From: Symbiodinium natans
Taxonomy: Eukaryota; Sar; Dinophyceae; Suessiales; Symbiodiniaceae
Assembly (NCBI GenBank): GCA_905221605.1
Contig: CAJNDS010000014.1
Location: 1 to 64,000 of the forward strand
DNA: 64,000 nucleotides
Reading direction: 5' to 3'
Under the pieces are notes generated by a model that worked only from the letters and a program-made list of their open reading frames with translations, searched no databases and was not told where the DNA came from. The translations under genes and the position numbers were made by a program. Below are positions 12,290 through 22,745 of the stretch, in pieces; within the stretch, counting starts at the first letter, position 1; the number at the start of each line of letters is the position of its first letter.

Positions 12290-12370
12290 ACCTGCACCCC
12301 CCCAACTACCCTTTCATAAAGGGGGCTGATCATATACCCGAGTATGGTTAAAGGGCAGTTGGGGGGTGCT
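12290..12370. mobile_element. TIR element, family B (GCACCCCCCAACTACC ends)
   Basis: GCACCCCCCCAACTACCCTTT at the left pairs with GGGCAGTTGGGGGGTGC at the right, about 75 bp in all. A second copy sits at 16437-16512. Confidence 0.7.
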
Positions 12371-13570
12371 GGTAGGGTTCTGGGTTTAGGGTTTAGGGTT
12401 CGGGGTTTCGAGCTTGCGCAGAGGGAAGATGGAAGCTTCAGTAGAACAAGCAGCAGTCCAACAATCGATCCCGCACGGGCCTCGTGTCTGCATCGGTTGC
12501 CTCGTCGGCATCAAACAGGGCACTAGACAGCCCCAAACCCCTAAACGATCTCTTGTAACAGCGGCCAAACACTCTGGCCAAGTCTGGCAAGCACATGCGC
12601 GCATTTGAAGAATCATCTTACTGCGACTTCAACTTCAGGGTTGGGGGGTTTGGGGATTTGGGAGTTTTGGGGTTTGGGGGTTTGGGTTTAGGGTTTGGGG
12701 GCGTAGGGTTTAGGGTTTAGGGTTTAGGGTTTAGGGTTTGGGGGGGTAGGGTCTAAGGTCAACTACACAACATGCCTGACCTTCTATAGTCCATGTGCCG
12801 CTCTGCTCCGTCTAAGGGCTCCTATACTCCTAAAGCACTGGCTCGCCCTCGCGTCTGACCCGAAGAAGAGCTACCGCTATGGCCTAAGCCCTCTAAACCC
12901 TGAACCACAAACTCTCAACCCTTAACTCTTAACCCTGAAGCCCTCAACCCGACCCCTCAAAACCCGCAACCCGCAACCCCAAACCCAACTCCCCCCAATC
13001 CACCTGCGGAGGGCTTTCGTGAGGTGTATCGCTTACACCTCAGAGAGGACCAGCAGAATATGCAACACCCTAATTAGAGATGCTAGGACTGCTGCTGGCT
13101 TGGGGGGCCCTAGAAGAAGTGCATTTCGACATGGGTGCTTTAGGGCTTCTGGATTTTAGGGCAAGATGGGGTTGTTTGGGGTTGTAGAGGGTTATACGTA
13201 TGGCACATCGACCTCTACAAAGGAAGTGTTGAACATGCACTCCAAATCAACCCCGAATGAAGGCCCACAGTTTAGTGTTTAGGGTTTAGTCCCCCCAGGC
13301 CCCTAGGCTGCGGGACGGATTGAGACAAACTGCGTCCTGACCTGTCAGGAAAGCCTAAGCCCTAAACCCTAAACCCGAAACCCTAAACCCTAAACCCTTA
13401 GGAACTCTTGGCCGGCCATGTTGGTGAACATGTCTAGACTTTGGGGCAGCCTAGCAAAGACTCAGCAACTTTCCCGTCAAACCTCTTCCTTAGAGAGCAC
13501 AATCATCTCTCTGGATTAAAACACCCTAAGCCCCAACACCATAACACCAAACAGAAAAACTTCTAAACAG

Positions 13571-13720
13571 CCAACTCGGCCCCTGTCAGTATTCTTGTCA
13601 AGGTCGGCAAACCAGGATGGACACCAATTTTCTTTTGGCGAGCTTTGCATAGCACGGCTGACCTGATAGCTCAGGAATCCTTGGCGAGCCAGTGCTGGGA
13701 AGCTTTAGACTTCGATGGCG
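13571..13720 (+). CDS. Exon candidate ending at a telomeric donor
   Basis: Open plus frame of about 49 codons reading ...VKVGKPGWTPIFFWRALHST... and ending GACTTCGATGGCG|GTTTAGGG, so the heptamer could be the 5' splice site. CGATGG is repeated after the tract (about 13829). Family unknown. Confidence 0.4.
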
Positions 13721-13812
13721 GTTTAGGGTTTAGGGTTTAGGGTTTAGGGTTTAGGGTTTAGGGTTTAGGGTTTAGGGTTTAGGGTTTAGGGTTTAGGGTT
13801 TAGGGTTTAGGG
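13721..13812 (+). repeat. Telomere-like tract (TTTAGGG)n
   Basis: About 13 perfect units directly abutting the exon candidate on its left. Confidence 0.97.
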
Positions 13813-14035
13813 GCTTACAGCTAGGCACTCCGATGGGCTTCGGGCTTAGAGGATGGGGTTTTGCGTCAGGGTTTTTCAGTCTGAAGTTGGTTGCGCTAAC
13901 AAAGTATGTGTATAGATGTACATCTAGGCGTGTAGAAGCAAGCATATATATATATATATAGATGTAAGTATATGTGCACATGTAACTGTCTACCATTCAT
14001 TTAGGCGCATTTCCCTAAATCGGTCACCCTAAGCT

Positions 14036-14133
14036 CTGGAACCCAGACTGCCAAGAGGCCCAGAAGCTCCGCGTCGGTGCGCAGATTTTTGAGATCCCAG
14101 GGCGAGAGCAGCACCTCGGAGGGAAGGAAGGCG
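14036..14133 (+). CDS. Exon candidate, unrecognised
   Basis: After ACCCTAAG the plus frame reads LWNPDCQEAQKLRVG and onward through GREQHLGGKEGDVS to TCTAGG|GTTTAG. The last 20 bases (GAAGGAAGGCGATGTTTCTA) recur with one change about 125 bp downstream (14237-14257), so the intervening segment is bounded by a direct duplication. Confidence 0.35.
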
Positions 14134-15069
14134 ATGTTTCTAGGGTTTAGGGTTTGGGGTTTGGGGTTTAAGTTTCAGGGTTCTAGGGGTGGGTTTCGGG
14201 TTTAAGGTTTTAGGGTTCTAGGGGGTCAGGCTTCTGGGCAAGGAAGGCGAGGTTTCTAGGGGAGGCTTCAGGGTGTTGGGTTTACATTTTTTGTACCTAG
14301 GGCGGAGAGAACTTGGGGTGAAGGGCGTTACATATTTATATATATATATGTATATATATCTCTCTCTCTATCTATCTATCCATCCTATATTTTCCACATG
14401 CCTACACATACATATAATTATAGACAATTACATATACGCATACGTTTTTTCGGTGCTTTTTGGGTAATGACGTGCAAGTAGTGCAAAACGCATGTTCTGT
14501 ACTATTCGCACGGGTTTTCACACAGAATCAGACATCCCGAAAAAGTACGTCGGCGTACATGCTCAACATGTCATCTTTGTCGGTATTTACGAGTGTTTTC
14601 CGAGGAAGAAAAGAAACCTAGATCATGCCGGGGGGGCGGGGGTTGACCATCTGCATGTTTATATATATATATATATATTATATGTCTATACTTTTTACGT
14701 GTCTGTACTCTGTACACATGTGCACATATTGGCTATTTGGGCCATAGTGCAGTCGACAGGTTTCGTGGGCTGCGTTACAGGAGCGTCCTGCAGTCGGGGC
14801 GCTGTCCGGTAACCCAGCTCGCGGAGAGTGTGGTGGCGGACGCGGCGCGAGATTGGCCACGTCACCAAGTCCAGATCGATCACCAGAGCTGACCTTGTCC
14901 AGGACTGCTGGAGGGAAGGATTGGGTTTCGGGTTCACGGTATGTATGTAGAAATATATATAGGCGCTTATCGGGCTCATTTACAGAGGGTTTACAGATTT
15001 CAAGAAGTATCTTCGCCCTATCCTAGGCTGAGCTACGGGGCGGCAGAGTCCAGCTCTTGGTAGGGTTTA

Positions 15070-15190
15070 GGGTCGAGTGTAGGGGCCTCAAAAATTAGAA
15101 TAGGGTTTTGGGGTTTAGTATGGTATAACTAAAGAGGGACCAGAAGGGAATACTATCAGTAATTCTTCTGAACCCTGTACTAGGGCATAG
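15070..15190. mobile_element. TIR-like element, family C (AGGGGCCTNNATTAGAATAG)
   Basis: Shares AGGGGCCT, ATTAGAATAGGGTTTTGGGG, GGGACCAGAAGGGAATA and TATCAGTAAT in the same order with segments at 23866-23985 and 39972-40060. A shorter relative lies near 30475-30540. Ends are only weakly inverted. Confidence 0.6.
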
Positions 15191-15488
15191 GCACTGCCCA
15201 CATCTCACAGTCCGCCCGAAAACCCCGAGCTTCTCAAAAATCCGCTAACGCAAAGTATTAGAGGGCCTTTATGGGTTTCATGAGCTTCGTAGGGCTGTTA
15301 AGGGCTTAGTGCTAGGACTTTATAAGGCCCAGCAGGGGTTAGGTTCAACAGACCTAGACCATCCTGTTTGGAGGGTAAACCGGCTCCTGAAAAAAACGCT
15401 TATTTTAGGGTTTAGGGTTTAGGGTTTAGGGTTTAGGGGTTTGCCTACACCCCTCAACGCTCCCAAGGCGTTCGTCATCTTTCTGGGG

Positions 15489-15560
15489 CTACGGCTTCTC
15501 GTGAAAGAAGTCAACCACAAAGGGGCCCACAGCGGCTTGCACTCTCCTGGGACACTGGAA
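15489..15560 (-). CDS. Terminal exon candidate
   Basis: Minus frame FQCPRRVQAAVGPFVVDFF followed by HEKP and TAG. Flanked on its 5' side by degenerate CCCTAAA sequence. Family unknown. Confidence 0.35.
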   Translation of the reverse strand, partial: FQCPRRVQAAVGPFVVDFFHEKP

Positions 15561-15630
15561 GCCCTAAACCTTACACCCTACAGTAAACTCTAAACCCTGA
15601 ACCCCTAACCCCAAACCCTAAACCCTGAAC

Positions 15631-15652
15631 CCCCCCCCCCCCCCCCCCCCCC
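15631..15652. repeat. Poly-C run of about 22
   Basis: Uninterrupted C tract adjoining degenerate telomeric sequence. Confidence 0.95.
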
Positions 15653-15768
15653 TCCGATTTGCTTTGGCAGTCTCTGGGAGCCCAATCCCCCGTCACGAGC
15701 TTCAGTTCGAAGGTTTTGGGCTTCGGGGAGCCCAGGCTTCTTCAATTGAGGAAGAGAGCTTACATGAC
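15653..15768 (+). CDS. Exon candidate, about 38 codons
   Basis: Open plus frame containing HELQFEGFGLRGAQASSIEE, lying between the poly-C run and the large telomeric tract. No recognised motif. Confidence 0.28.
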
Positions 15769-15893
15769 ATAGGGTTTAGGGTTTAGGGTTTAGGGTTTAG
15801 GGTTTAGGGTTTAGGGTTTAGGGTTTAGGGTTTAGGGTTTAGGGTTTAGGGTTTAGGGTTTAGGGTTTAGGGTTTAGGGTTTAGGGTTTAGGG
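15769..15893 (+). repeat. Telomere-like tract (TTTAGGG)n
   Basis: About 18 perfect units, among the longest uninterrupted tracts in the window. Confidence 0.97.
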
Positions 15894-16112
15894 TCATTGT
15901 GACAAAGCCATGAAGATGTCTTTGGTTTTTTTGGGTGGGAACAGTGGGAATGGGCGTATCGCAACTTCTGAGCGCAGTTAACAGAATTCGGGAAGGGCCT
16001 AACTGAGAAATTAGAGCACGATACATGGCGAGTCAAACCAACTCCGTGGTCGCCTTCTCGTTAAACCCTGAACCCGACACCTAAACTCTAAACCCTCTAA
16101 ACCCTAAACCCT

Positions 16113-16350
16113 TTGTCGCTGGCCCACTATCTGGCACATCACCATCTGGACCATCATGCTGCCAAGCATGGTATTGTCTCTTTAGGAACCTAATCACCTG
16201 TCGCAATGCTTGCTCAAAGCAGGCTGTTGGCTTGGACTGTCCCTGCGAAAGAATGGACATCCATCGACTGAGGTCAGGCCTTGACTGACCCCACCATGCA
16301 ATCCGGCCCAGTACTGCTCGGTATCTGGCTGCTCTTTCATGCTCTTTCGG
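16113..16350 (-). pseudogene. Ty1/copia-type reverse transcriptase fragment
   Basis: An uninterrupted minus frame of about 79 codons contains YRAVLGRIAWWGQSRPDLS, then MSILSQGQSKPT, then ALRQVIRFLKRQ. This matches the order typical of the C-terminal part of copia polymerase (YRxxxGxLxY...RPDIxxxxxxLSxxxxxP...AxxRxLRYLKGT). Integrase, the catalytic YVDD region and RNase H were not found nearby, so it is a relic or an exonised fragment. It sits between degenerate telomeric DNA and a family B TIR element. Confidence 0.7.
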
Positions 16351-16436
16351 GTTAAACCCTAAGCCCTACGCCCCAAAGCCTATAAGTCCTAAACCATCAA
16401 ATCCCCAGACAACACACTAAATCCTACACCTTCGCA

Positions 16437-16512
16437 GCACCCCCAACTACCCTGTAACCATAATTGTAGGGTATGATAGCCCCCTTTGTTTAAGGTAGTT
16501 GGGGGGTGCAAC
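16437..16512. mobile_element. TIR element, family B
   Basis: GCACCCCCAACTACCCTGT at the left and AAGGTAGTTGGGGGGTGCA at the right form inverted ends. The element abuts a CCCTAAA tract on its right. Confidence 0.75.
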
Positions 16513-16627
16513 CCTAAACCCTAAACCCTAAACCCTAAACCCTAAACCCTAAACCCTAAACCCTAAACCCTAAACCCTAAACCCTAAACCCTAAACCCTA
16601 AACCCTAAACCCTAAACCCTAAACCCA
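16510..16627 (-). repeat. Telomere-like tract (CCCTAAA)n
   Basis: About 17 perfect units. On the minus strand it starts with the donor of the exon at 16625-16713. Confidence 0.97.
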
Positions 16628-16713
16628 TCCCAAACAGATTCCCGTAAAGGCTCGGAGACTCCAAATCCGGCTGGCCGGGAAACGGCTGGCGCCACACCCG
16701 CGCAACCTCCGGA
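16625..16713 (-). CDS. Internal exon with canonical acceptor and telomeric donor
   Basis: On the minus strand a (GT)n stretch then GCGTTTTTGCAG| precedes an open frame including ARVWRQPFPGQPDLESPSL and YGNLFGMG, ending ATGG|GTTTAGGG. The acceptor is classical. Protein family unknown. Confidence 0.5.
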
Positions 16714-16824
16714 CTGCAAAAACGCACACACACACACACACACAAAGGTGTAGGGTTTAGGGTTTAGGGTTTAGGGTGTAGAGTGTAGGGTTTAGGGTTT
16801 AGAGCAGTTTAGGGTTTAGAGTTT

Positions 16825-16936
16825 CTCTGGATACTTGTAACTCTATTGATAAGCCTACATATAACCTACTTAGAGGACTTAGGGGCCTTATAAGTACAGC
16901 TAGAAATGGGGTTAGAAGTACCCATGAACCTCCAAG
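16825..16936. mobile_element. TIR element, family A, degraded left end
   Basis: The right end ACCCATGAACCTCCAAG is intact. The interior shares TAAGTACAG and TAACCTACTTA-type blocks with the copy at 222-342. Confidence 0.5.
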
Positions 16937-17049
16937 CAGAAACCTTGAACATAAACCTACCGTAGTCGTTTCATGGTCGAGCAAGGGATTCTGGAGGCGT
17001 GCGCGGCATCGTGGGATTTTGGGCTTGTGGTCGTTGAGGGCTTTTGAGG

Positions 17050-17560
17050 GTTTGGGGTCTGGGGCTTAGGACCTTTGAAGGCATTTAAAAGGGCATTGGA
17101 AGTGTTTGGGGGTATTGGCTGTAAGGATGAGGGGTTCAAGGGATAGAAATACCCCAAAAAGGGCTTATGATGCGGATCCACCCCTCTGTAGCGAGCTAAC
17201 ATACAGGTGCACTGTGCACGTTGCAGGTGCGCAGCAAGACAGAAAGAAAGCAAGAAAGAAAGAATGAAAGAAATAAGTAGGAAAGAAAGAAACAAAAAAA
17301 GGAAGGAAAGAAGGAAAGGATAAAGGAAGAAAGAAATTCAGAAAGCAAGAACGAACAGCACCCTGACAGTCAAGACCCCAAAAAGGGGTCCTAACTTAAA
17401 AATATATTCGCACGCAAAAAGCTTGCTAGGTTCTGTGTGCCCCTATGATATGGCTTTCCATAATACGGAGCCTTCTATATGTACGGGTACCCCCCCACAC
17501 ACGGCTCATGAAAAGGAGAGCCCGAAACCTTGAACCCTGAGCCCCGGCCGAAAACTCCAC
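17050..17560. other. No gene recognised; GAAA-rich tract
   Basis: A purine-rich AAAGAAAGAAAG tract at 17235-17345 and single-copy sequence. No supported exon. Confidence 0.4.
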
Positions 17561-17600
17561 AAGAGTCCACCAGAGCCGCCGATCCCAATCCATGGACCTC

Positions 17601-17714
17601 CAACTAGGCTGCCCAGTAACCTAGGCTTAAAAAGGGTGCACTTTTTTTTGCTTAAAGGGGTTTATAAGGGAATCTAAACCTCCCAAATAGGGAATAAGGG
17701 TACTACTGGGCATC
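17601..17714. mobile_element. TIR element, family D (CTAGGCTGCCCAGTAACC ends)
   Basis: Left end CTAGGCTGCCCAGTAACC, right end TACTACTGGGCATCCCAG. CCAA lies immediately outside both ends and is a likely 4 bp target duplication. The interior GGTGC...TTTTTTGCTTAAAGGGGTTTATAAGGGAA is shared with copies at 26080-26170 and 38137-38246. Confidence 0.8.
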
Positions 17715-17930
17715 CCAGCCAAGTAGGGTTTGGGTTTGAGTGTTGATTGGGTCTAGCGGTTCATCTGAGTAATGCCCACCTGCTTGTGCTGCGGGGAGGC
17801 CGCCAGCCTCTGCGCCTGCCACTTTGGTATGCAGGGAAGGACGAGGGTGCAGCTCAGGATTAGCTGCACGATCCAGGTTGTGTCCGAATCGCCACGCCAT
17901 GCCTACTTCTGAGGGCGGCACAACACTATG
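17715..17930 (-). CDS. ORF/exon candidate, about 70 codons
   Basis: The minus frame contains PPSEVGMAWRFGHNLDRAAN then Gly/Ala-rich sequence. Residues near its C-terminal end derive from telomere-like DNA. Unrecognised. Confidence 0.3.
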
Positions 17931-17939
17931 AAACCCGAC

Positions 17940-18440
17940 TGCTTATGAGAGACAGGCGGGGGAACAGACGACACACAGGTGACTGTCGTTTGCCCCTACG
18001 TCTATGTGGGCGGAGTCACAGTCTACATACACACGACACGCAGGCGACGACTCATGAGTTCACCCAGGGGCGTGCCAGCAACTGACAACTAGGGCTTAAC
18101 CGCAAAACCGAAGAAGACAAGTGTGAGAAGTGAGAATGGCTCATACAACGGGCCAGATGAGCGGGGGGGCCAGGGCTCAGGAAACGATGGAGGTCAGTTT
18201 AGCCGCGGCTAGGGATTAGGTTTCAGGGATCCTGGATTGGTTTGTGTGAAATCAACCAGCGGCAGCGGCTCAAACACAAGAGCGAAGAGCAGAGACACAC
18301 ACGACATCGCTAAAACGTACATGGAGGTATGCATCATCCGTGCGACCTGCACGCAAGAACCCAGCTGCCGCAATCTAGCAAATTGAGACTAGTAGTTCTA
18401 GTAGTGTTAGTTCTGGTGACACTGAAACCCTAACCCCTAA
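17940..18440. other. Single-copy sequence, no gene recognised
   Basis: No telomeric tract, TIR element or convincing exon seen in about 500 bp. Confidence 0.35.
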
Positions 18441-18646
18441 CCCTCACCCCTAAGCCATGAAAAGCCGTCAACCCCAAAAAAGACCAGCGCCCCCAAACCC
18501 GAAACAAACCCTAAACCGTGATGATCTCCTGAGAACCCCGAAAAACCCAAACCGATGCAAACCCTACGCCCGAACAAAAACCGAAAACCCTGACGCCAGG
18601 GCGTGGGCAAAACGAGGGATGTTGCTTACTAGTACTACGACGACTA

Positions 18647-18862
18647 CTTGGAGGTTCATGGGTGCTTATAATAAGTACACCCCCCCCCCCCAATTATCAG
18701 TCAACTTATCACCTACTTCGGAAGTACAGTGATGAATTGAGGCTCGAAGTACCCTGAACACTAGAGTTGGCTCCAGCAACCATATGCATGTAGAATTCAA
18801 CACGCGTCACATGACTCATACTTTCGAACCAAGCAAGCAAGCAAGTACCCTGAACCTCCAAG
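18647..18862. mobile_element. TIR element, family A, with internal rearrangement
   Basis: Begins CTTGGAGGTTCATGGG and ends CCTGAACCTCCAAG. AGTACTACGAC occurs just left (18631-18641) and again across the right end (18861-18871), an 11 bp direct repeat. A second internal end-like block (GAAGTACCCTGAACA) suggests a nested or fused copy. Confidence 0.65.
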
Positions 18863-18973
18863 TACTACGACTTCGCTGCAGACCTACTCGGGTGCCTCAT
18901 CCTTGGCCGCCGCGGCGGCAGTCCGGCGCAGGTCGTCCTCCTCCACTCCCAAGAAGGCCAGGACCTGGTGTAG
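18863..18973 (+). CDS. Terminal exon using a TIR element end as acceptor
   Basis: Immediately after the element's terminal CCTCCAAG the plus frame reads YYDFAADLLGCLILGRRGG, continues to SQEGQDLV, then TAG (37 codons with stop). The element's last two bases AG would be the acceptor. Alternatively CTG|GTGTAG is a donor and the exon is internal. Confidence 0.4.
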   Translation, partial: YYDFAADLLGCLILGRRGGSPAQVVLLHSQEGQDLV

Positions 18974-18974
18974 G

Positions 18975-19150
18975 ATTTAAGGGTTTGCGGGTTTTTAAGA
19001 TTGCAAGGGTTTAAGGGTTCAACAGGTTGAAGGGTTTAAGGGTTTAAGGGTTTAAGGGTTTAAGGGTTCAACAGGTTTAAGGGTTGAAGGGTTGAAGGGT
19101 TGAAGGGTTTAAGGGTTTAAGGGTTTAAGGGTTTAGGGGTTTAGGGGTTT
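18975..19150 (+). repeat. Variant telomere-like tract (TTTAAGGG)n
   Basis: An octamer variant GGGTTTAA with interspersed TTGAAGGG and CAACAGGT, grading into TTTAGGGG at the right. Confidence 0.9.
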
Positions 19151-19230
19151 AGGGTCTAGGGTTTTGAGTTCAGGGACTTTGGGGCGACCTTAGGCTTCAG
19201 TTTGAAAGGCTGCGTGAGTTTAGGGGTCCC

Positions 19231-19340
19231 TAAACCCTAAACCCTAAACCCACCCTAAACCCTAAACCCTAAACCCTAAACCCTAAACACTAAACCCTAA
19301 ACCCTAAACCCTAAAACCAAAACCCTAAACCCTAATCCTT
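19231..19340 (-). repeat. Telomere-like tract (CCCTAAA)n
   Basis: About 14 units with occasional base changes. Confidence 0.93.
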
Positions 19341-19436
19341 TGGCTTGGTGTGCTCAGCGTTAGGGTGCGGGGCCTTCTCTAGCATGACGCTGCTCTAACA
19401 ATCGTAGCAACACACTCAAGGTGAAAACCCAAGAGG

Positions 19437-19649
19437 CTTACCTGTGGGACTCTATTTACCTGCCGTTTAGTAGTAACTACCCCTTAGTTAGTAGGTATAA
19501 CCCACTAAACCTTGGCTGCTCTTAGCAGGGTAGCTATAAATTTTATTTTTAGCTGCCTTGTTTCTTAACCCAATAAACCCAAAAAGGCTAACGATGTAAA
19601 GTTACAGTAAAGCACCACAAAGAAACTGTAGGTAAAGAGACTTCCAGGT
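19437..19649. mobile_element. TIR element, family E (ACCTGGGGACCCTNTTTACC ends)
   Basis: Left ACCTGTGGGACTCTATTTACCTGCCG, right CTGTAGGTAAAGAGACTTCCAGGT. The interior carries CCCAATAAACCCAAAAAGGCTAA, shared with copies near 24780-24975, 36610-36735, 53535-53682 and 56773-56915. Confidence 0.8.
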
Positions 19650-20303
19650 CATCGTTTGGCTCCAAGTGGCATCGTTGAGCTTGATGAGGGCGATGGTCGA
19701 CCCGACCAGCGATGGATCTTGAGAGCAGTGCTTCAGGATGCCGTCGAGCACCTGCTGCGGGTTTAGGGTCTAGGGTTTAGGGTTTAGGGTTTAGGGTTTA
19801 GCCCCCACCAGCAAACCTTGAGCATTGAGACAGCTTGCTTCACAACGAAAACATGATCAGAGACTCAAGTAGGTTCCCTTCTTCTTGCCGTCTCCGGCAC
19901 GTAGCGGTATTTATGCGAGAGCTCCAGCGCACACCTCGCACACGTCAAGAGCATGAGCTGGGGGTGTGGTGCTTTCAGAATGCAAGCTAGAGGGGATTCA
20001 GTAGAGAAGCACATGGTTGATAGACGATGCAAGGCGATCAAGCCCCTACCCCTCCAAAGAGACCCTCACCCGCTCACTCACTCACTCACTCACACTCTCT
20101 CTCTCTCTCTCTCTCTCTCTCGCTCGCCTTTCTGGGCCCCCAGCCACAACACCAGTGCCCAGATCTCAAGGGTTCTCCTAAGTGTTTCGGGCTCCCAGTG
20201 CGGCAGGAGGTGCAGCGCCCATGCCACGTCGATGTCCGCACGTGGGTCAGATTCTTGGGCTTCTGCTGCATACTGGGCCTCTGCAAGGGCCAGCCAAGAA
20301 GTC
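19650..20303 (-). CDS. Multi-exon gene, unrecognised helical protein
   Basis: Three exon candidates on the minus strand: 20303-20153 after TTTAG|, 19978-19901, and 19754-19650 after ACCCGCAG|. The first includes ALAEAQYAAEAQESDPRAD and HLLPHWEPETLRRTLEIWAL with donor CTG|GTGTTG. The second includes LMLLTCARCALELSHKYRY with donor TAC|GTGCCG. The third includes VLDGILKHCSQDPSLVG and IALIKLNDATW. Exons 2 and 3 join in phase across an intron containing TTTAGGG units. The last runs into the family E element. Leu/Ala-rich amphipathic helices suggest a helical-repeat protein, but I do not recognise a family. The join of exons 1 and 2 is not in phase as drawn. Confidence 0.5.
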
Positions 20304-20514
20304 CTAAACCCCTCCGTTCAGGGTTTTAGGGTTTAGGGTTTAGGGTTTATAGGGTTTAGGGCGCTAGGTGTTGCCTGGATTTCTGGCTCAAGGGCTTGGG
20401 GCCCCAAATGGAGTTTAGAGGGCGGGAGGGGGGGGGGTCAACACCCTCTGCACGAACCCCACTCTGTGACTACTACCTCATTTTTGGCGTAGGGTTTCGG
20501 GGCTTGGGGCTTAG

Positions 20515-20583
20515 GGTCTAAGAGGTCTGGGCCTGATATGTGATTGAGGTGAAGCTGGTAGAAGCGTTCAGGGAGGAACCTGC
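20515..20583 (-). CDS. Exon candidate upstream of the helical gene
   Basis: After GGGTGGCAG| the minus frame reads FLPERFYQLHLNHISGPDLL. It may be an earlier exon of the gene at 19650-20303. Another overlapping frame is also open. Confidence 0.3.
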
Positions 20584-20699
20584 CACCCCTCTCCCCTCCT
20601 CCCGCGACTTTTTCAGGGTTTCAGGCTTGGAGGCAGGGCTGTTTGGTAACGAGGAAGCTGGCATCTGATGCAGTCCAGGTTCCAGGTTTGACCGCGTTG

Positions 20700-20860
20700 G
20701 GTGCAGCAAGCTATCTGGGGGATTCCGAAATTAGGGGTACCTTCTTGGGGTTCCTTACTACAAAAGGGAAAATTACTATTTGAAATTAGGGGTACCTTAT
20801 TCTTGGGGGTCCTTACTATAAGGGAATCTTACTATTTGGAGGGGTCTATCTTAAGGGTCC
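20700..20860 (+). repeat. Local direct repeat GAAATTAGGGGTACCTT
   Basis: The block GAAATTAGGGGTACCTT-CTTGGGG-TCCTTACTA occurs at about 20725 and 20779. It resembles a duplicated piece of an unidentified short element. Confidence 0.6.
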
Positions 20861-21055
20861 CCTACTCCCATCTGCGGCCCACGTTCAACTTGTCGACTGC
20901 TAGAACTCTACAAAATTGTGCTGCTAGAGCGCTGTTCACCCTAAAGCCCCTAACCCGAAGCCAGGCCAATCCTTCAAAACCTCAAGGATCCCAGGCCCCC
21001 TAAGCGCCTAAACTCCGAACTGACACTTTTAGGGCTTTTTGGGCTTACGGCTCTC

Positions 21056-21115
21056 CCTAAACCCTAAACCCTAAACCCTAAACCCTAAACCCTAAACCCT
21101 ACACCCTAAACCCTA
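21056..21115 (-). repeat. Telomere-like tract (CCCTAAA)n
   Basis: About 8 units. Confidence 0.93.
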
Positions 21116-21211
21116 GGGCTGAGGGTTCAAGCTCAAGATGCTGCAAGGACCCCGAAGATTTCCACGGGTGATGTCACGCCACTCAGGGCCAGGGCGAAGA
21201 GGAGCCTTGCA

Positions 21212-21345
21212 GGGTTTAGGGTTTAGGGTTTAGGGTTTAGGGTTTAGGGTTTAGGGTTTAGGGTTTAGGGTTTAGGGTTTAGGGTTTAGGGTTTAGGGTT
21301 TAGGGTTTAGGGTTTAGGGTTTAGGGTTTAGGGTTTAGGGTTTAT
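21212..21345 (+). repeat. Telomere-like tract (TTTAGGG)n
   Basis: About 19 perfect units. The sequence at its left (RVQAQDAARTPK frame, 21125-21210) is an open plus-frame exon candidate running into it. Confidence 0.97.
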
Positions 21346-22049
21346 GTATGGGGTTTGTGTCCGGGGTTTAACCGGTTTTTTCTTTTGCTTTTGAAAGAAA
21401 TGTTTTTGTGATGGCAGGCTTGGAGAGGCCTTGGTGTAGGGGTGGGAAGGGGGGGGGGGGGGGGCAGGGGGTGGGGGGTGGGGGTGCTCCCGAACTACCC
21501 GATGTCAGGCCAAGGGGTACAGGGGGTTGGTATGGAGATGTTTTGGGGTGGGGTGGGTGGGTGGGTGGGGGACGTGCTTGGGCCCTGTCGAAATTGTAAG
21601 TTCGGATTGAAACACAAACAATTTCCATTTATCTAGGGTTTAGGGTTTATGGTGGCTTCAGGGTTTAAGGCTCCCGGATTTGGCTTTTTGGGGTGAAGGG
21701 TGTAGGTCCCGAGTAGCATCGGAAAACAAACAGGGGGACCCTTTTTGCTGTTTAAAGGTGTTCATAAGGGAATCGAACACTCCCCCCCAAAAAAATGAAG
21801 AAAAAGGGAATAAGGGCCGACTCTGTGTCCTAGCAAACAGTATGTTCAAAGGACCCTGGCTTTCGAACTGTGTTGCTGGTGACGTAGCGGGCTCAATGAG
21901 GAGTCGGGAAGCAATAACGGCTAAACCCCTAGTGGCCGGACTCACAAAAATGCCCCCAGCCCTTAAAACCTTAGCAGTCCTACGCTTAGCCTCCAAACCC
22001 TGAACCCTTACGACCTCGTATAATCCTAAAGGTCCTAATCACTGAATGG

Positions 22050-22230
22050 TCGGGGTTTTGTGGGAAACCTGCTGGCCTCGCGGTATCGCGGCGCGTAAGC
22101 AGCCCGAGTTGCGGCGTCATAGCTTGGAGGAGCTCCTGGGAAAAGAAAGGGACAAGGAGAAGAATTCGGAGGGGTGGGTGGGGTCGGGGAGGTTAGGTTA
22201 TCCAGTGATCCGGAAGCCCAAAACACCATA
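22050..22230 (+). CDS. Exon candidate, unrecognised
   Basis: The plus frame contains ARKQPELRRHSLEELLGKER and DKEKNSEGW, ending in an in-frame stop. Charged and coiled-coil-like. A minus frame over the same bases is also open. Confidence 0.28.
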
Positions 22231-22659
22231 AACCCGTAGCCTTGCCGCCCAAAAGCCCAAAGCCGTGACCCTTCAACCATGAACCTTACGCGATTCATGA
22301 AGCACGCTAGATGCCCGAGTAACCTTGAAACCCCGTCAGCCCCAAAATCCGATGAACCCTGCACTAACTCAAAAGGCCCGATGATTCCTACAAAACCCTG
22401 GAAGCCCGGCAATCTGCCCTTGAGAGCCTGAGCGTCTTATGAACCCTAAACCCTGAACCCTAAACCCTAAACCCCCTAAACCCCCTAAACCTCCAAAGCC
22501 CTAAACGCCTAAACCTCGATAATCACCCCCAAACAACCCTATGAACGTCGATGAACCCTAAAAACTCTTCAAACCCCTTAGTAACCCTAAACCTGAGACC
22601 CCCACACCCGAAACGCAAACCCTGTAACCTGAGCTCTTTTGGCCCTCAAAGCCCTATGA

Positions 22660-22745
22660 ACCCTAAACCCTAAACCCTAAACCCTAAACCTAAACCCTAA
22701 ACCCAAAGCCCTAAGCCCTAAGCCCTAAACCCTAAACCCCAAACC
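22660..22745 (-). repeat. Telomere-like tract (CCCTAAA)n, degenerate
   Basis: About 11 units with CCCTAAG variants. Preceded by about 200 bp of poorer degenerate units. Confidence 0.88.

Noticed and set aside
20086-20286. Minus ORF of 66 codons
   Set aside because: Overlaps the better-supported helical exon (20303-20153) in another frame and ends in a (CT)n-derived stretch.
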